Source: Pseudomonadota bacterium
GTDB taxonomy: Bacteria > Pseudomonadota > Alphaproteobacteria > Dongiales > Dongiaceae
Length of the DNA: 64,000 nucleotides
Reading direction: 5' to 3'
Assembly: GCA_016183985.1 (NCBI GenBank)
Contig: JACPDN010000001.1
Location: 102,928-166,927 of the forward strand
Shown: positions 47,089 to 57,073 of the stretch, piece by piece
Layout of the letters: each line of letters opens with the position of its first letter
Position numbering within the stretch: position 1 is the first letter of the stretch
Position numbers and translations under genes: made by a program
The notes under the pieces: model-generated
The model's database searches: none
What the model was told of the DNA's origin: nothing
What the model saw: the letters and a program-made list of their open reading frames with translations, nothing else

Positions 47089-47979
47089 ATGGGTGAAGCG
47101 AGCCGCAAATCGGTGCGCGAGCGTTTGAGCGCGTGTCTCGATACCGCCACCAAGACCGAGAAGGCCATCGCCAGCTACATGCTGGCCAATCTCAACGGAT
47201 TGCCGTTCGAGAATGCGGCGACCTTGGCCGAAAAAGTGGGTGTCTCGGAACCCTCTGTCGGCCGTTTCTGCCGCACCGTGGGGTATCGGCATTTCAAGGA
47301 TCTGAAGGCCGATCTCAAGGGCGATATCGGCGACAAACCTTGGTTGATCGGCGACCGCCTGAAGGATTACCGCGAGCGCAGCCGCAAGGGCGATGACGAA
47401 TTGGCGCGCGGGCTGGAGATGGAAATCGCAGCACTGGTGAGCAATTACGAGCTCGCGCATTCCAAGGAATGGAAGCGTGCGGTGAAACGCCTGGCGCGCC
47501 TGCCGAATGTCCATGTGGCGGGCTTCCAGACCGAACGGGGCCTCGCGCAATATCTGGTCAATCAGTTGCAATATCTGCGGCCCGGCGTGCAGCTTCTCGA
47601 TCTTGCCGGCGGCAATTTCTCGGAATTGCTGCTGGGCGATGTCAAGAAATCGGGCCTCATCCTCATTGAGGGTCGGCGCTATTCGCGCCTTGCCAAGGTG
47701 CTGGCGACGGAAGCCAAGCGCGCCGGCATCCCCACCACGCTCTTCACCGATGCCTATTGCGATTGGGGTCGCGATCTGGTCGACGAAATGTTCATCGTAC
47801 CGACCGACATCAACCAGTTCTGGGATGCGACGGCGCCGATCGCCAGCCTGATTTCTCTCCTCATCAACAGCATCTTCAACGAGCTCGGCCCGTCGGTCGA
47901 AGCACGCATGAATGAAGTATCGGCGCTCTACAGCCGTTTCACCGGCTATGTCGGCGATTCTTCCGGGCCGGCATCCTGA
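47089..47979 (+). CDS. MurR/RpiR-family transcriptional regulator
   Basis: 296 residues. N-terminal helix-turn-helix (TKTEKAIASYMLANLNGLPFENAATLAEKVGVSEPSVGRFCRTVGYRHFKDLKADL), then a degenerate SIS-type domain (about 130-270) that would bind a phosphosugar or similar effector. Lies 59 bp upstream of an ABC importer operon on the same strand and is the obvious candidate regulator. Confidence 0.87.
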   Translation: MGEASRKSVRERLSACLDTATKTEKAIASYMLANLNGLPFENAATLAEKVGVSEPSVGRFCRTVGYRHFKDLKADLKGDIGDKPWLIGDRLKDYRERSRKGDDELARGLEMEIAALVSNYELAHSKEWKRAVKRLARLPNVHVAGFQTERGLAQYLVNQLQYLRPGVQLLDLAGGNFSELLLGDVKKSGLILIEGRRYSRLAKVLATEAKRAGIPTTLFTDAYCDWGRDLVDEMFIVPTDINQFWDATAPIASLISLLINSIFNELGPSVEARMNEVSALYSRFTGYVGDSSGPAS

Positions 47980-48038
47980 CAGCCATTACCTGACCGCAGA
48001 TAACCACGAACCATAACGACTCAAAAGGGGAGGCTTAC

Positions 48039-49631
48039 GTGAAACACCAGTTACGCAGGGCATTTCTGGTCAGCGGCACCGCGCTGATGACTCTGGCCGG
48101 GGCCGCTTTCGGCGCTGCCGGCATGGCCTGGTCGCAGGAAGCGACCTTCGTCTTCAACACCAATGAAGTCGGTGCGCCCACCTATAACCCGGTCAAGGCC
48201 AGCATGCTGAATGCGGCGACCGGCCTGATCTTCGACTGCCTGGTCGTGCAGGACGCCGATCAGAGCTTCCACCCGCATCTGGCTGAGTCCTGGGAAGAAG
48301 CGCCGGACGGCATGCAATGGGTGTTCCATCTGAAGAAGGGCGTCAAATTCCATGACGGCGAGCCCTTCAACGCGCAGGCTGTCGCCGACTGGATCCAGAC
48401 CTATATCGGTACCGACAACCAGTACATGGTCGATGCCATCGACAAGGTGGAAGTGGTCGATGAGCTCACCGCCAAATTCGTCATGAAGCATCCGGAACCC
48501 AATCTGCTCTTCAACCTGTCGAGCACCTTCATGGGCATTCCGGCACCCAAGGCCTATAAGGATCTGGGTGACAATTTCGGTGTGACTCAGGCCATCGGCA
48601 CCGGCCCCTTCAAGCTGGAGAGCTTCGCCGTCGGCCAGGAGACCGTGCTGGTCCGCAATGACGACTATACCTGGGGTTCCGAGCTCTCGGCCAACAAGGG
48701 TCCGGCCAAGATCGAGAAGATCACCTTCCGCGAAATCCCGGAAGAATCGACCGCCTTCCTGGAATTGAAGACCGGCGGCGTCGATCTGCTGCTGGGCGTG
48801 CCGACCGATTTCATCGGCGAGCTGAAGAAGGAAGCCAATGTCGGCGTCCTCACCCTGCCCGGCCTCGACGTCGCCTATATGCCGATCAATGTCACCAGCG
48901 CGCCTTTCGACGATATCAAGGTGCGTGAAGCGACGGCGTTCGCCATCAACCAGAAGGAAATCCTCGCCAACATCTACGGCGGTGTCGGTTCGGAAGCGCA
49001 TAACTTCCTCATCAGCGCCTTGCCGGAATCGAAGGTCGATCCGAAATTCGAGATCTCCTATGACCCGGCACGCTCGGCCAAGCTGTTCGACGAGGCCGGC
49101 TGGAAAATGGGCGATGGCGGCATCCGCGAGAAGGACGGCAAGCCCCTGAAGGTGAAGCTGTGGACCCAGTCCGACAGCGAATTCAAGCGCCTGACCGAGG
49201 CCGTGCAGGCGCAGTTGAAGGCGGTCGGCATGGATGCCGAGATCACCGTGTTCGATTCCAGCGCCATCAAGGACCAGTACAAGAAGAACGAGCATCAGCT
49301 GGCGGTGCGTTCCTACAACTGGAACAATGCCGACATCATTGACTGGTTCTTCAGCGGCCAGCGCCTGGGCTATCCGAACATCTCGATGTTCAACGATCCG
49401 AAGGCCGAGGAGCTGAACAAGAAGGCGATGACGGAATCGAAGACCGTCGAGGAGCGCGTCGCCAACTTCAAGGCGTATCATGAATACGTCCTGTCGCAAT
49501 TCCCCTTCGCCCCGATCTACCAGCCGGTGCAGAACATCGGCTACAGCAAGGCGCGCCTGAAACTGCCCGAGACGATCCGCGGCACCCAGGTCGCCTCGCC
49601 GTCCATTATGGACATGGAAGTGACTGAGTAA
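48039..49631 (+). CDS. ABC transporter substrate-binding protein (Dpp/Opp type)
   Basis: 530 residues, family 5 solute-binding protein. Sec signal peptide (about 1-35) then a mature domain with FHPHLAESWEEAPDGMQWVFHLKKGVKFHDGEPFNAQAV, the family landmark. Starts at GTG 48039, with GGGGAGG about 6 nt upstream; it is a real start because the mature and signal parts are in frame from here. Captures a peptide or peptide-like ligand in the periplasm. Confidence 0.93.
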   Translation: MKHQLRRAFLVSGTALMTLAGAAFGAAGMAWSQEATFVFNTNEVGAPTYNPVKASMLNAATGLIFDCLVVQDADQSFHPHLAESWEEAPDGMQWVFHLKKGVKFHDGEPFNAQAVADWIQTYIGTDNQYMVDAIDKVEVVDELTAKFVMKHPEPNLLFNLSSTFMGIPAPKAYKDLGDNFGVTQAIGTGPFKLESFAVGQETVLVRNDDYTWGSELSANKGPAKIEKITFREIPEESTAFLELKTGGVDLLLGVPTDFIGELKKEANVGVLTLPGLDVAYMPINVTSAPFDDIKVREATAFAINQKEILANIYGGVGSEAHNFLISALPESKVDPKFEISYDPARSAKLFDEAGWKMGDGGIREKDGKPLKVKLWTQSDSEFKRLTEAVQAQLKAVGMDAEITVFDSSAIKDQYKKNEHQLAVRSYNWNNADIIDWFFSGQRLGYPNISMFNDPKAEELNKKAMTESKTVEERVANFKAYHEYVLSQFPFAPIYQPVQNIGYSKARLKLPETIRGTQVASPSIMDMEVTE

Positions 49632-49670
49632 GGGTTGGGATAAGTGCGCTCCGAATCGACAACCTCGTTC

Positions 49671-49756
49671 GTCATCCCCCGGCTTGGCCGGGGGATCCGC
49701 GAGTTTCCTTTGACGGATAGAAACTCGTGGATGCCCGCACCAAGTGCGGGCATGAC
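49671..49756. repeat. Hairpin repeat bounded by GTCAT/ATGAC (family A, copy 3)
   Basis: 86 bp: GTCAT, hairpin cccccggc-ttg-gccggggg, arm ATCCGCGAGTTT, spacer, arm AAACTCGTGGAT, hairpin gcccgca-ccaag-tgcgggc, ATGAC. Same plan as 26-142. Lies between the substrate-binding and permease genes and could cause partial termination or mRNA processing there. Confidence 0.75.
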
Positions 49757-49810
49757 GGAGAATATTTTGGCATGTCGGAGCGGAACGCGCGTTCTGCCAG
49801 GAACACCGGG

Positions 49811-50737
49811 ATGTTGAGCTACATCCTGCGGCGGCTGTTGCTGCTCATCCCGGTCTTCCTCACCGTTTCCATCATCATCTTCGGCATCATCCATCTAGTG
49901 CCGGGCGATCCGATCGACAATCTGAATCGGATCGGGTCGAGCCCGGAGCAGAGGGCCATCATTGCCGCGCGTTATGGCCTGGATAAGCCGATCTACCAGC
50001 AATATTTCATCTGGCTCTCGCAGCTGGCGCAAGGCGATCTGGGAAATGCCATCGTCATGCGCCGCCCGGTTGCCGATCTCCTGGCCCAGAACATTCCCTT
50101 CAGCCTGCGCCTGGGCGGTGCCGCCCTGCTGTTCTCGACTCTGCTCGGCATCGCCGCAGGCACCTTGGCCGCGATCCATAAGGACACGCGGATCGACCGC
50201 AGCGTCATGGCGGGCATCCTGCTGGGGTCGACCTTGCCAAGCTTCTGGCTGGGCCTGCTGCTCATCCTGCTGTTTTCCGTCGAGCTCGGCTGGCTGCCGG
50301 TTTCGGGCGCCCGCAGCTGGCAGGCGATCATCCTGCCCGTGCTCACCATCGGCCTTGGCGGCACGGCACTGGTCGCGCGGGTCACCCGCATTGCCATGCT
50401 GGAGACGATGCAGAAGGATTTCGTAATGCTGCTGCATGCCAAGGGCTTGCCGGCGCGTCGCATCCAGCTGCGCCATGTGCTGCGCCACGCCATGATGCCG
50501 GTCGTCACCATCTTAGGGTTGCGCATCGGCTGGATTCTGGGCGGTGCTGTGACGGTCGAATTCGTCTTTGCCCGCCCCGGTCTCGGCACGCTGCTGATCA
50601 AGGCACTCAACCAGCATGATTATCCGGTGATGCAGGGTTGCCTGTTGATGCTGGCCATGGCCGTGATGCTGGGGACCCTCATCGGCGATATCGTCCAGGC
50701 GGCGATGGATCCGCGCGTGCGACATGCGCTGACATGA
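49811..50737 (+). CDS. ABC transporter permease (DppB type)
   Basis: 308 residues with six membrane helices. N-terminal MLSYILRRLLLLIPVFLTVSIIIF and HLVPGDP are DppB landmarks; the EAA loop is at HAKGLPARRIQLRHVLRHAM. The start at ATG 49811 is preferred over 49772 because AGGA is well placed and the MLSYILRR N-terminus is standard. First of the two channel subunits. Confidence 0.92.
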   Translation: MLSYILRRLLLLIPVFLTVSIIIFGIIHLVPGDPIDNLNRIGSSPEQRAIIAARYGLDKPIYQQYFIWLSQLAQGDLGNAIVMRRPVADLLAQNIPFSLRLGGAALLFSTLLGIAAGTLAAIHKDTRIDRSVMAGILLGSTLPSFWLGLLLILLFSVELGWLPVSGARSWQAIILPVLTIGLGGTALVARVTRIAMLETMQKDFVMLLHAKGLPARRIQLRHVLRHAMMPVVTILGLRIGWILGGAVTVEFVFARPGLGTLLIKALNQHDYPVMQGCLLMLAMAVMLGTLIGDIVQAAMDPRVRHALT

Positions 50738-50747
50738 GTATGCCGGC

Positions 50748-51635
50748 ATGACTTCCATTTCGATGACCAGCACCCCGTCCCGTTGGCAATCCTTCCGCCG
50801 CTCGACGGCCGGCAAGGTGTTGCTGACGCCCAAGGGCGGCATCGCCGGCGCCTATCTGCTGATCCTGGTGCTGGTGGCGCTGCTGGCGCCGTGGATCACG
50901 CCTTATCCATTCGACGCGCAGGAACTGTCCATCGCCGCCCAGGCACCCAGCATGGCGCATTGGCTGGGGACCGATGAATTCGGCCGCGATGTGCTCTCCC
51001 GCATCATGTATGGGGCGCGCACCTCGCTGTCGGTCAGCATCACGGCCATCAGCGTCTCGGTCTTCATCGGCATGGCTTTGGGTGCCGCCGCCGGCTATTT
51101 CGGCGGCATGTTCGACCGTGGCGTCACCTCGGCGGTCGATCTCTCCTGGTCCTTCCCGGAAATCCTCATCGCCCTCATCCTGGTCGCCATCATCGGCCCG
51201 GGCCTTACCTCGACCATGCTGGCGATCGGCGTCGCCTACCTCGCGCAATTCACGCGCCTGACGCGCTCGCAGATTCTCAGCTTGAAGAACGAAACCTATA
51301 TCGAGGCGACGCTCAACCTGGGTGCCGGGCATTTCCATGTCATCTTCCGCCATCTGATGCCCAATGCTCTCGCCCCCGTCATCATCTGCGGCATGCTGGC
51401 GACGGGTGACGCCATCATTCTGGAAGCAACACTCGGCTTCTTCGGTCTCGGCGCCCAGCCGCCAGTCCCGTCCTGGGGAGCGATGATGAGCGCCGGCTCG
51501 GCCCTCATCTTCAAGGCACCCTGGGTCATCATCTTCCCGGGACTCGCGGTCGCGGTGACGGTGGTCATGATCAACCTGTTCGGCGATGCCCTCATCCGCG
51601 CGCTCGACATTCGCGCCAAGCTCCGGGAGGGCTGA
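50748..51635 (+). CDS. ABC transporter permease (DppC type)
   Basis: 295 residues. N-terminal TM then the LGTDEFGRDVLSRIMYGARTSL motif and EAA loop EATLNLGAGHFHVIFRHLMPN, both typical of DppC/OppC. Second channel subunit; 10-bp gap after the first permease gene. Confidence 0.93.
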   Translation: MTSISMTSTPSRWQSFRRSTAGKVLLTPKGGIAGAYLLILVLVALLAPWITPYPFDAQELSIAAQAPSMAHWLGTDEFGRDVLSRIMYGARTSLSVSITAISVSVFIGMALGAAAGYFGGMFDRGVTSAVDLSWSFPEILIALILVAIIGPGLTSTMLAIGVAYLAQFTRLTRSQILSLKNETYIEATLNLGAGHFHVIFRHLMPNALAPVIICGMLATGDAIILEATLGFFGLGAQPPVPSWGAMMSAGSALIFKAPWVIIFPGLAVAVTVVMINLFGDALIRALDIRAKLREG

Positions 51636-51640
51636 CGACC

Positions 51641-52600
51641 ATGGCCCTTCTTGATGTCCGCGATCTTTCCATCAACATCCACGGCATTCGGCCGCTGGAT
51701 GGCATTTCCTTCGCTCTCGACAAGGGCGAGATCCTCGGCATCGTCGGCGAATCCGGCTCCGGCAAGTCGCTCACCGCCTTGTCGGTGATGGGTCTGCTGC
51801 CATTGATTGGCGGGCGGATCGAGCGTGGGTCGGTCAGCTTCGATGGCCGGGATCTGACGCACCTGCCCGAGAACGACTTCCGCAAATTGCGCGGCAAGCG
51901 CATCGCCTTCATCACGCAGAACCCGATGACCTCGCTTGATCCGGTGATGCGTGTCGGCGCCCAGATCGACCAGATGGCGACGCTGCATCTGGGTCTTGCG
52001 CCCAAGGCCGCGCAGGCCCGCAGCATCGAGATCATGGAAAAGCTGCGCATCCCGGAAGCCGCCACCATCTACCACCATTATCCGCACCAGCTGTCGGGCG
52101 GCATGAAGCAGCGAATCGTCATCGCCATGGCGCTGGCAGCCGACCCCGACCTCATCATCGCCGACGAGCCGACCACGGCGCTGGATGTCACCATCCAGGC
52201 GCAGATCGTCGATCTGCTGGCCGAACTGGTGCGCGAGCGGGGCGTCGCCCTCATCCTCATCACCCATGACATGGGTGTGGTGGCGCAGATCTGCGACCGG
52301 GTCGTCGTGCTTTATGCCGGGCGCATCGCCGAGAGCAACCGGGTGGATGCAGTCTTCGCCGAGCCCCGCCACCCCTATACCAGCGCCCTCATTCGCTGCA
52401 TCCCGCGCGAGGAGACGGCCCCGGGCAGCCTGGTGGGAATTCCGGGCGCGGTGCCGAGTGTCGCGCATTATCCCAACGGCTGCCGCTTCCATCCCCGCTG
52501 CGAACGGCGCGGCGAGCCTTGCGGCGCGATTGTACCTGCGCTGGCTCAGCCAGAGAGCGGCGGCGAGCTCGCCTGCCATTTCCCAGGCGGTGCGGCATGA
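51641..52600 (+). CDS. ABC transporter ATP-binding protein (DppD type)
   Basis: 319 residues: Walker [10 protein letters not shown], signature LSGGMKQR, Walker [14 protein letters not shown]-loop HDMGV; the C-terminal segment [11 protein letters not shown]...[14 protein letters not shown] is the oligopeptide-type cap found in Dpp/Opp ATPases and has Fe-S-like Cys spacing. Overlaps the next gene by ATGA. Confidence 0.94.
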   Translation: MALLDVRDLSINIHGIRPLDGISFALDKGEILGIVGESGSGKSLTALSVMGLLPLIGGRIERGSVSFDGRDLTHLPENDFRKLRGKRIAFITQNPMTSLDPVMRVGAQIDQMATLHLGLAPKAAQARSIEIMEKLRIPEAATIYHHYPHQLSGGMKQRIVIAMALAADPDLIIADEPTTALDVTIQAQIVDLLAELVRERGVALILITHDMGVVAQICDRVVVLYAGRIAESNRVDAVFAEPRHPYTSALIRCIPREETAPGSLVGIPGAVPSVAHYPNGCRFHPRCERRGEPCGAIVPALAQPESGGELACHFPGGAA

Positions 52601-53556
52601 GCAATCTTCTGGAGCTGCGCGCGCTCGACAAACGCTTTGAGAGCCGCAAGGGACTCTTCGGCAAGACGCGGTCGATGATGGCGGTGAGCGGCCTCGATCT
52701 CGACGTGCCGCGCGGCAAGGTGACGGGCGTGGTGGGCGAATCCGGCTGCGGCAAGTCGACATTGGCGCGGCTGGTGCTGCGCCTGCTGAAGCCCAGCGCG
52801 GGTGAGGTGACGTTCGACGGCACGGAAATGGGATCGCTGTCGCCCACCGCCTTGCGCCAATTGCGCCGCCGCATGCAGATGGTCTTCCAGGATCCCTATT
52901 CCGCCATCGATCCGCGCTATTCCATGGCGGAGGCGCTGCTGGAGCCGTTCCGTATCCAGGGCATCCGCCTCTCATCGGCCGAGGCGAAAGGGAAGGTAAC
53001 CGAGCTGCTCGCCATGGTGGGCCTCGGCGCGCAGATGGCCGCGAGCTATCCGCATCAGCTGTCCGGTGGCCAGCGCCAGCGCATCGGCATTGCGCGGGCG
53101 CTCGCCTTGAAGCCCGACTTCCTGGTGCTGGACGAGCCCACGGCCTCCCTCGACGTCTCGATCCAGGCACAGATCGTGGCACTCCTTGAGCAGTTGCAGG
53201 CGGATCTCGGCCTCACCTATCTGTTCATCTCCCACGACCTGGGTCTGGTGCGCTATTTCTGCGACCGCATCGTGGTGATGTATCTGGGGCGCATCGTCGA
53301 GATTCTGCCCGATCCAAAAGCGCCGCCACGGCACCATTACACGCGCACGCTGCTGGAGAGCAATTTCGCCCCTGATCCCGCGCAGCGGCGCCAGATCAAG
53401 CGCCTGACCGGCGAGATTCCTTCCGCCTTCGACCTGCCCAAGGGCTGCGCCTTTGCCGCGCGCTGCCCAGCGGCGGATACAACATGCCGCAGTGTGCGGC
53501 CCGAATTGACGATCGATGAAGCAGGCCATGCCCATGCCTGCCATCACCCCCTCTGA
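52597..53556 (+). CDS. ABC transporter ATP-binding protein (DppF type)
   Basis: 319 residues: Walker A GESGCGKST, signature LSGGQRQR, Walker B FLVLDEPTASLD, H-loop HDLGL, C-terminal FAARCPAADTTC cap. Completes a standard Dpp/Opp importer with five subunits. Start ATG 52597 overlaps the previous stop (ATGA). Confidence 0.95.
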   Translation: MSNLLELRALDKRFESRKGLFGKTRSMMAVSGLDLDVPRGKVTGVVGESGCGKSTLARLVLRLLKPSAGEVTFDGTEMGSLSPTALRQLRRRMQMVFQDPYSAIDPRYSMAEALLEPFRIQGIRLSSAEAKGKVTELLAMVGLGAQMAASYPHQLSGGQRQRIGIARALALKPDFLVLDEPTASLDVSIQAQIVALLEQLQADLGLTYLFISHDLGLVRYFCDRIVVMYLGRIVEILPDPKAPPRHHYTRTLLESNFAPDPAQRRQIKRLTGEIPSAFDLPKGCAFAARCPAADTTCRSVRPELTIDEAGHAHACHHPL

Positions 53557-53569
53557 TTGGAGCCGACCC

Positions 53570-55066
53570 ATGACCTTCCGCGTTCTCACCGCCGAATTCG
53601 CCCATGAGACCAACACCTTCAACAAGAACCTCACCGATTATGCGGCCTTCGTCGACCGCAATGCCTATTTCGGCGCCGACGCGATCAAGGAACGGGGCGA
53701 TGCCAATACCGAGCTGGCCGGCTTCCTCGATTGCGGCAAGAAGCATGGCTGGGAGATCGTGCATGTTCTAAGCGCCTCGGCCCAGCCCGCCGGCAATGTG
53801 ACGCGCGATGCCTTCGACCGGCTTGGCGGTGCCATCATCGCGGCGGCGAAGCAGGGCAAGTTCGACGGCATCATGCTGGGCCTGCACGGCGCCATGGTGA
53901 CGGAATTCGACCAGGACGGCGAAGGCGTGCTGCTGGAGCGGCTGCGCGCCGTGGTCGGTCCGGATGTGCCGATCGCCATCACACTTGACCTCCACGCCAA
54001 TGTGACGCCCAAGATGTGCGCGCTGGCCAACATCATCGTCTCCTACAAGACCTATCCGCATATCGACATGCGCGAGCGCGCGGTGCAGGCAGGTGAGATC
54101 CTGCAGCGCACGATGACGGGCGAGATCACGCCGAAGACCCTGCGCGTGCATCGTCCGATGCTGGATGAAGCCAATGGCGGTCGCACCGATGTCGGCCCGA
54201 TGATCGAGCGCCTCGCGCAATGCGTCGCCTATGAGGGCCAGCCCGGCGTGCTGGCGGTCAGCATCAATGCCGGCTTCGGCAATGCCGATATCAAGGATGT
54301 CGGCCCGACCGTGCTGGTCACCTATGACGCCAAAAAAGGCCAGGTCGAGAAGCACCGCGCCTTTGCCGAAGGCATCGCCGAGGACATCTGGGCCAGGCGC
54401 TTCGACGTGCTCAACTACTACATGCCGGTCGAAGAGGCAGCCGCGATCGCCAAGGGCTATGTGCGCAGCACCGGCCCGATCATCGTCGCCGATTACGCCG
54501 ACAATCCCGGCGGCGGCGGCTATGGCGATTCAACCAACCTGCTGAAAGCCTTGCTCGATGCCGGCGTACGTGACGCGGCCTTCGGCCCGATTGTCGACAA
54601 TGAGACGGCAGTCTATCTGCACAAGCAGCGAATCGGCGACAAGGTGACGGTGCGCCTCGGCGGCAAGACCGATCCGCGTTTCGGCGGCGCGCCGCTGGAA
54701 CTCCCTGTGACGCTGAAGCTGATCAGCGACGGCGCCTATACCGGCGACGGGCCGATGATCGGCGGCCTCAAGCATTCCTTCGGCCCCTCGGCCGTCATCG
54801 AAATCGACGGCATGGAGATCCTGGTCGTGACCGAGCCGGCGCAGATGCTGGATCTGCAGCAGTTCAAGGCCTTCGGCATCGACCCCACGCGCAAGACCGT
54901 GGTCGGCCTCAAATCCATGCAGCATTTCCGCGCTGCCTTCGAGCCGATCGCCGGCAAGGTAATCGTCTGTGACAGCGGCGCGCTCTGCACCACCTATTAC
55001 GACCGCCTGCCCTATCAGAATGTGCCCCGGCCGATCTATCCGCTCGACCGGGAGATGACGCGATGA
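53570..55066 (+). CDS. M81-family metallopeptidase (MlrC-like)
   Basis: 498 residues, N-terminal DUF1485 and C-terminal MlrC_C domains. RVLTAEFAHETNTF is the conserved start, with likely Zn ligands; HGAMVTEFDQDGEG and DLHANVTPKM carry further conserved Asp/His. MlrC itself hydrolyses linear microcystin fragments, so this family acts on small peptides with unusual residues. ATG 53570 has GGAG about 8 nt upstream. Overlaps the decarboxylase gene by ATGA; transport plus hydrolysis is implied. Confidence 0.88.
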   Translation: MTFRVLTAEFAHETNTFNKNLTDYAAFVDRNAYFGADAIKERGDANTELAGFLDCGKKHGWEIVHVLSASAQPAGNVTRDAFDRLGGAIIAAAKQGKFDGIMLGLHGAMVTEFDQDGEGVLLERLRAVVGPDVPIAITLDLHANVTPKMCALANIIVSYKTYPHIDMRERAVQAGEILQRTMTGEITPKTLRVHRPMLDEANGGRTDVGPMIERLAQCVAYEGQPGVLAVSINAGFGNADIKDVGPTVLVTYDAKKGQVEKHRAFAEGIAEDIWARRFDVLNYYMPVEEAAAIAKGYVRSTGPIIVADYADNPGGGGYGDSTNLLKALLDAGVRDAAFGPIVDNETAVYLHKQRIGDKVTVRLGGKTDPRFGGAPLELPVTLKLISDGAYTGDGPMIGGLKHSFGPSAVIEIDGMEILVVTEPAQMLDLQQFKAFGIDPTRKTVVGLKSMQHFRAAFEPIAGKVIVCDSGALCTTYYDRLPYQNVPRPIYPLDREMTR

Positions 55067-56541
55067 GCCTCCATGCGCAGCACGCCTTGCCGCCGTTTCT
55101 GACCGCAGACGGGGCCGATCTGGCGCTCGACGGGCAGAACCTTGCCCGGTTGGGCGCCGAACACGGCACGCCGCTCTTCGTCTTTTCCGGTCGGCGCCTG
55201 GTCCACAATGCCCGCACCATGCTGGCGGCGGCCACCGCCGGCCATCCGCGCGCACGCATCTTCTTTGCGAGCAAGGCCTGTTCCAACCTCCATGTCATCA
55301 AGCTGTTCCGGCGCGAGGGCCTTAATATTGAGGTCAATTCCGGCGGCGAATTGTGGAAGGCGCTTTCGGCCGGATACCGGCCGGACGAGATCGTCTTCAA
55401 CGGTGTCGCGAAATCGGTGGCGGAAATCGATCAGGCGGTGAGCTTGGGCATCCAGGCGATCAATGTCGATTCCGCCTTCGAGCTGACGCGCATTGCGGAA
55501 GTGGCGACGCGCCTTGGCAGACAGGCGCGCGTCTCGTTGCGTATCGTGCCGGGCATCGGCGGCGGCGCCACGGCCGGTATCCAGACCGGTTCCGAGAAGA
55601 GCAAGTTCGGCATGGGCCAGGCGGAGCTGCGCGAGGCGCTGGCAACGGCACGTGCGCACCCGGACGCGATCGACGTCGCCGGCATGCATCTCCATATCGG
55701 CAGTCAGGTGCTGGACCTGCCGGACTTCCTGGACAGCGTCAGCTTCACGGCAAGACAGGCGCAGGAGATCGCCACGAGTCTGGGGCGGCCCTTGCGCCAC
55801 CTCAATCTCGGCGGCGGCTATCCGATCAATTACGTGCATCGCCGCAGTGGCGCCAATGCGGGCCGTGATTTCGACTACACGGCCTATAGTGCCGGCGAAC
55901 CGGCGGCGGACATGCTGGGGAAAGTTGCGGCGGCGGCCTCCCGGGCACTTGACCGACAAGCCGAGATCTTTTTCGAACCCGGCCGCGCCATGGTGGCGGA
56001 TTGCGGGCTGCTGCTCAGCCGCGTCGAGAACATGAAGCAGCGCGGTCCCATGCCGTGGATCTATCTCGATGCCGGCTACAACCTGCTGATCGATGCGGCG
56101 GCGGTGCGCTGGTACTACCAGATGGTGAATGCCAGTCGCATGGACGCGGCAGCCGATGGCGAGTTCCGCGTCGTCGGGCCTTTGTGCGATTCCTCTGACT
56201 GCTTCTTCGATGTCGAGGGCGAATATCTGTGGGCGGACCTGCAGGCAAAGCTCGGCAATGTCGCCGGTGTCACGCCGGAATTGCTGGCCGAGCTCAAGGC
56301 CAAGATCGTGCGCCTGCCATCGACGCGCTCGCTGCCGGCCGCCACGCGGCCGGGCGATCTGGTGGCGCTGCTCGATACCGGTGCCTATAGCCTGGAGGAA
56401 ATGTTCCAATATTGCGGCCGCCAGCGGGCCAAGGCCGTGATGATCGGCGAGGATGACGCCCTCGTCACCTTGCGCGATCGCGACCGCCCGGAGGATCTGG
56501 TCGATGCCGCGGAACGGCAGGCCATGATGGCGGCGGAATAG
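55063..56541 (+). CDS. PLP-dependent decarboxylase, group IV (DapDC/ODC fold)
   Basis: 492 residues. TIM-barrel domain with PLP-Lys71 in FFASKACSN; a HIGSQ motif; the C-terminal GPLCDSSDCF gives the catalytic Cys. Group IV includes diaminopimelate, ornithine, arginine and carboxynorspermidine decarboxylases; the substrate is not set by motif alone. Coupled to the peptidase by ATGA, so it may act on an amino acid released by it. Confidence 0.87.
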   Translation: MSLHAQHALPPFLTADGADLALDGQNLARLGAEHGTPLFVFSGRRLVHNARTMLAAATAGHPRARIFFASKACSNLHVIKLFRREGLNIEVNSGGELWKALSAGYRPDEIVFNGVAKSVAEIDQAVSLGIQAINVDSAFELTRIAEVATRLGRQARVSLRIVPGIGGGATAGIQTGSEKSKFGMGQAELREALATARAHPDAIDVAGMHLHIGSQVLDLPDFLDSVSFTARQAQEIATSLGRPLRHLNLGGGYPINYVHRRSGANAGRDFDYTAYSAGEPAADMLGKVAAAASRALDRQAEIFFEPGRAMVADCGLLLSRVENMKQRGPMPWIYLDAGYNLLIDAAAVRWYYQMVNASRMDAAADGEFRVVGPLCDSSDCFFDVEGEYLWADLQAKLGNVAGVTPELLAELKAKIVRLPSTRSLPAATRPGDLVALLDTGAYSLEEMFQYCGRQRAKAVMIGEDDALVTLRDRDRPEDLVDAAERQAMMAAE

Positions 56542-56619
56542 GCCGCGCCATTCAGGCATTGCCGTCGGCCCGGTGTGGGTCTAGCGTGCGCGCTGTTGCT
56601 GCCACCGGAGGGCCACACC

Positions 56620-57063
56620 ATGAACGCCGCTGCCATCGATGCGCCGATCGAGATCGGTGGGTTGGAGATCAACTATCTCATCGACGGGACAAAGAGCGGT
56701 GCCGGCATGGGGGTGTTCGAGTTGACCGTGGCGCCGGGCGCGCGCGTGCCGCCGGCCCACAGCCACCGCGACAATGAAGAACTGGTCTACGTTCTTGAGG
56801 GATGCCTGCGCTATTCGGTCGATGGCGAGACTCGCGACCTGACGCCGGGTGAGCGCATGTACACGCCCAAGGGCTCGGTCCACGCCTTTGCCAACCCGCA
56901 TGACGCGCCGACCAAGGCGCTCATCATCCTCACCCCCGATATCGGTGCACAGTATTTCCGCGACATCGCCACGGTGGTGAAGGCGCCGGGCGGTCCCAAC
57001 CCACAGGCGATGGCCGAGATCATGGCGCGCTACGGCCTCACCATCGCCAAGCCCGGCGCCTGA
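56620..57063 (+). CDS. Cupin-domain protein
   Basis: 147 residues, single cupin barrel. Motif 1 PAHSHRDNEELVYVLEG gives His, His and Glu; motif 2 PKGSVHAFAN gives the second His. GGAGG at 8 nt fixes the ATG at 56620. It follows the decarboxylase after 78 bp and may be in the same operon. Could be a dioxygenase or isomerase; no substrate can be assigned. Confidence 0.85.
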   Translation: MNAAAIDAPIEIGGLEINYLIDGTKSGAGMGVFELTVAPGARVPPAHSHRDNEELVYVLEGCLRYSVDGETRDLTPGERMYTPKGSVHAFANPHDAPTKALIILTPDIGAQYFRDIATVVKAPGGPNPQAMAEIMARYGLTIAKPGA

Positions 57064-57073
57064 CGATTTGGGG

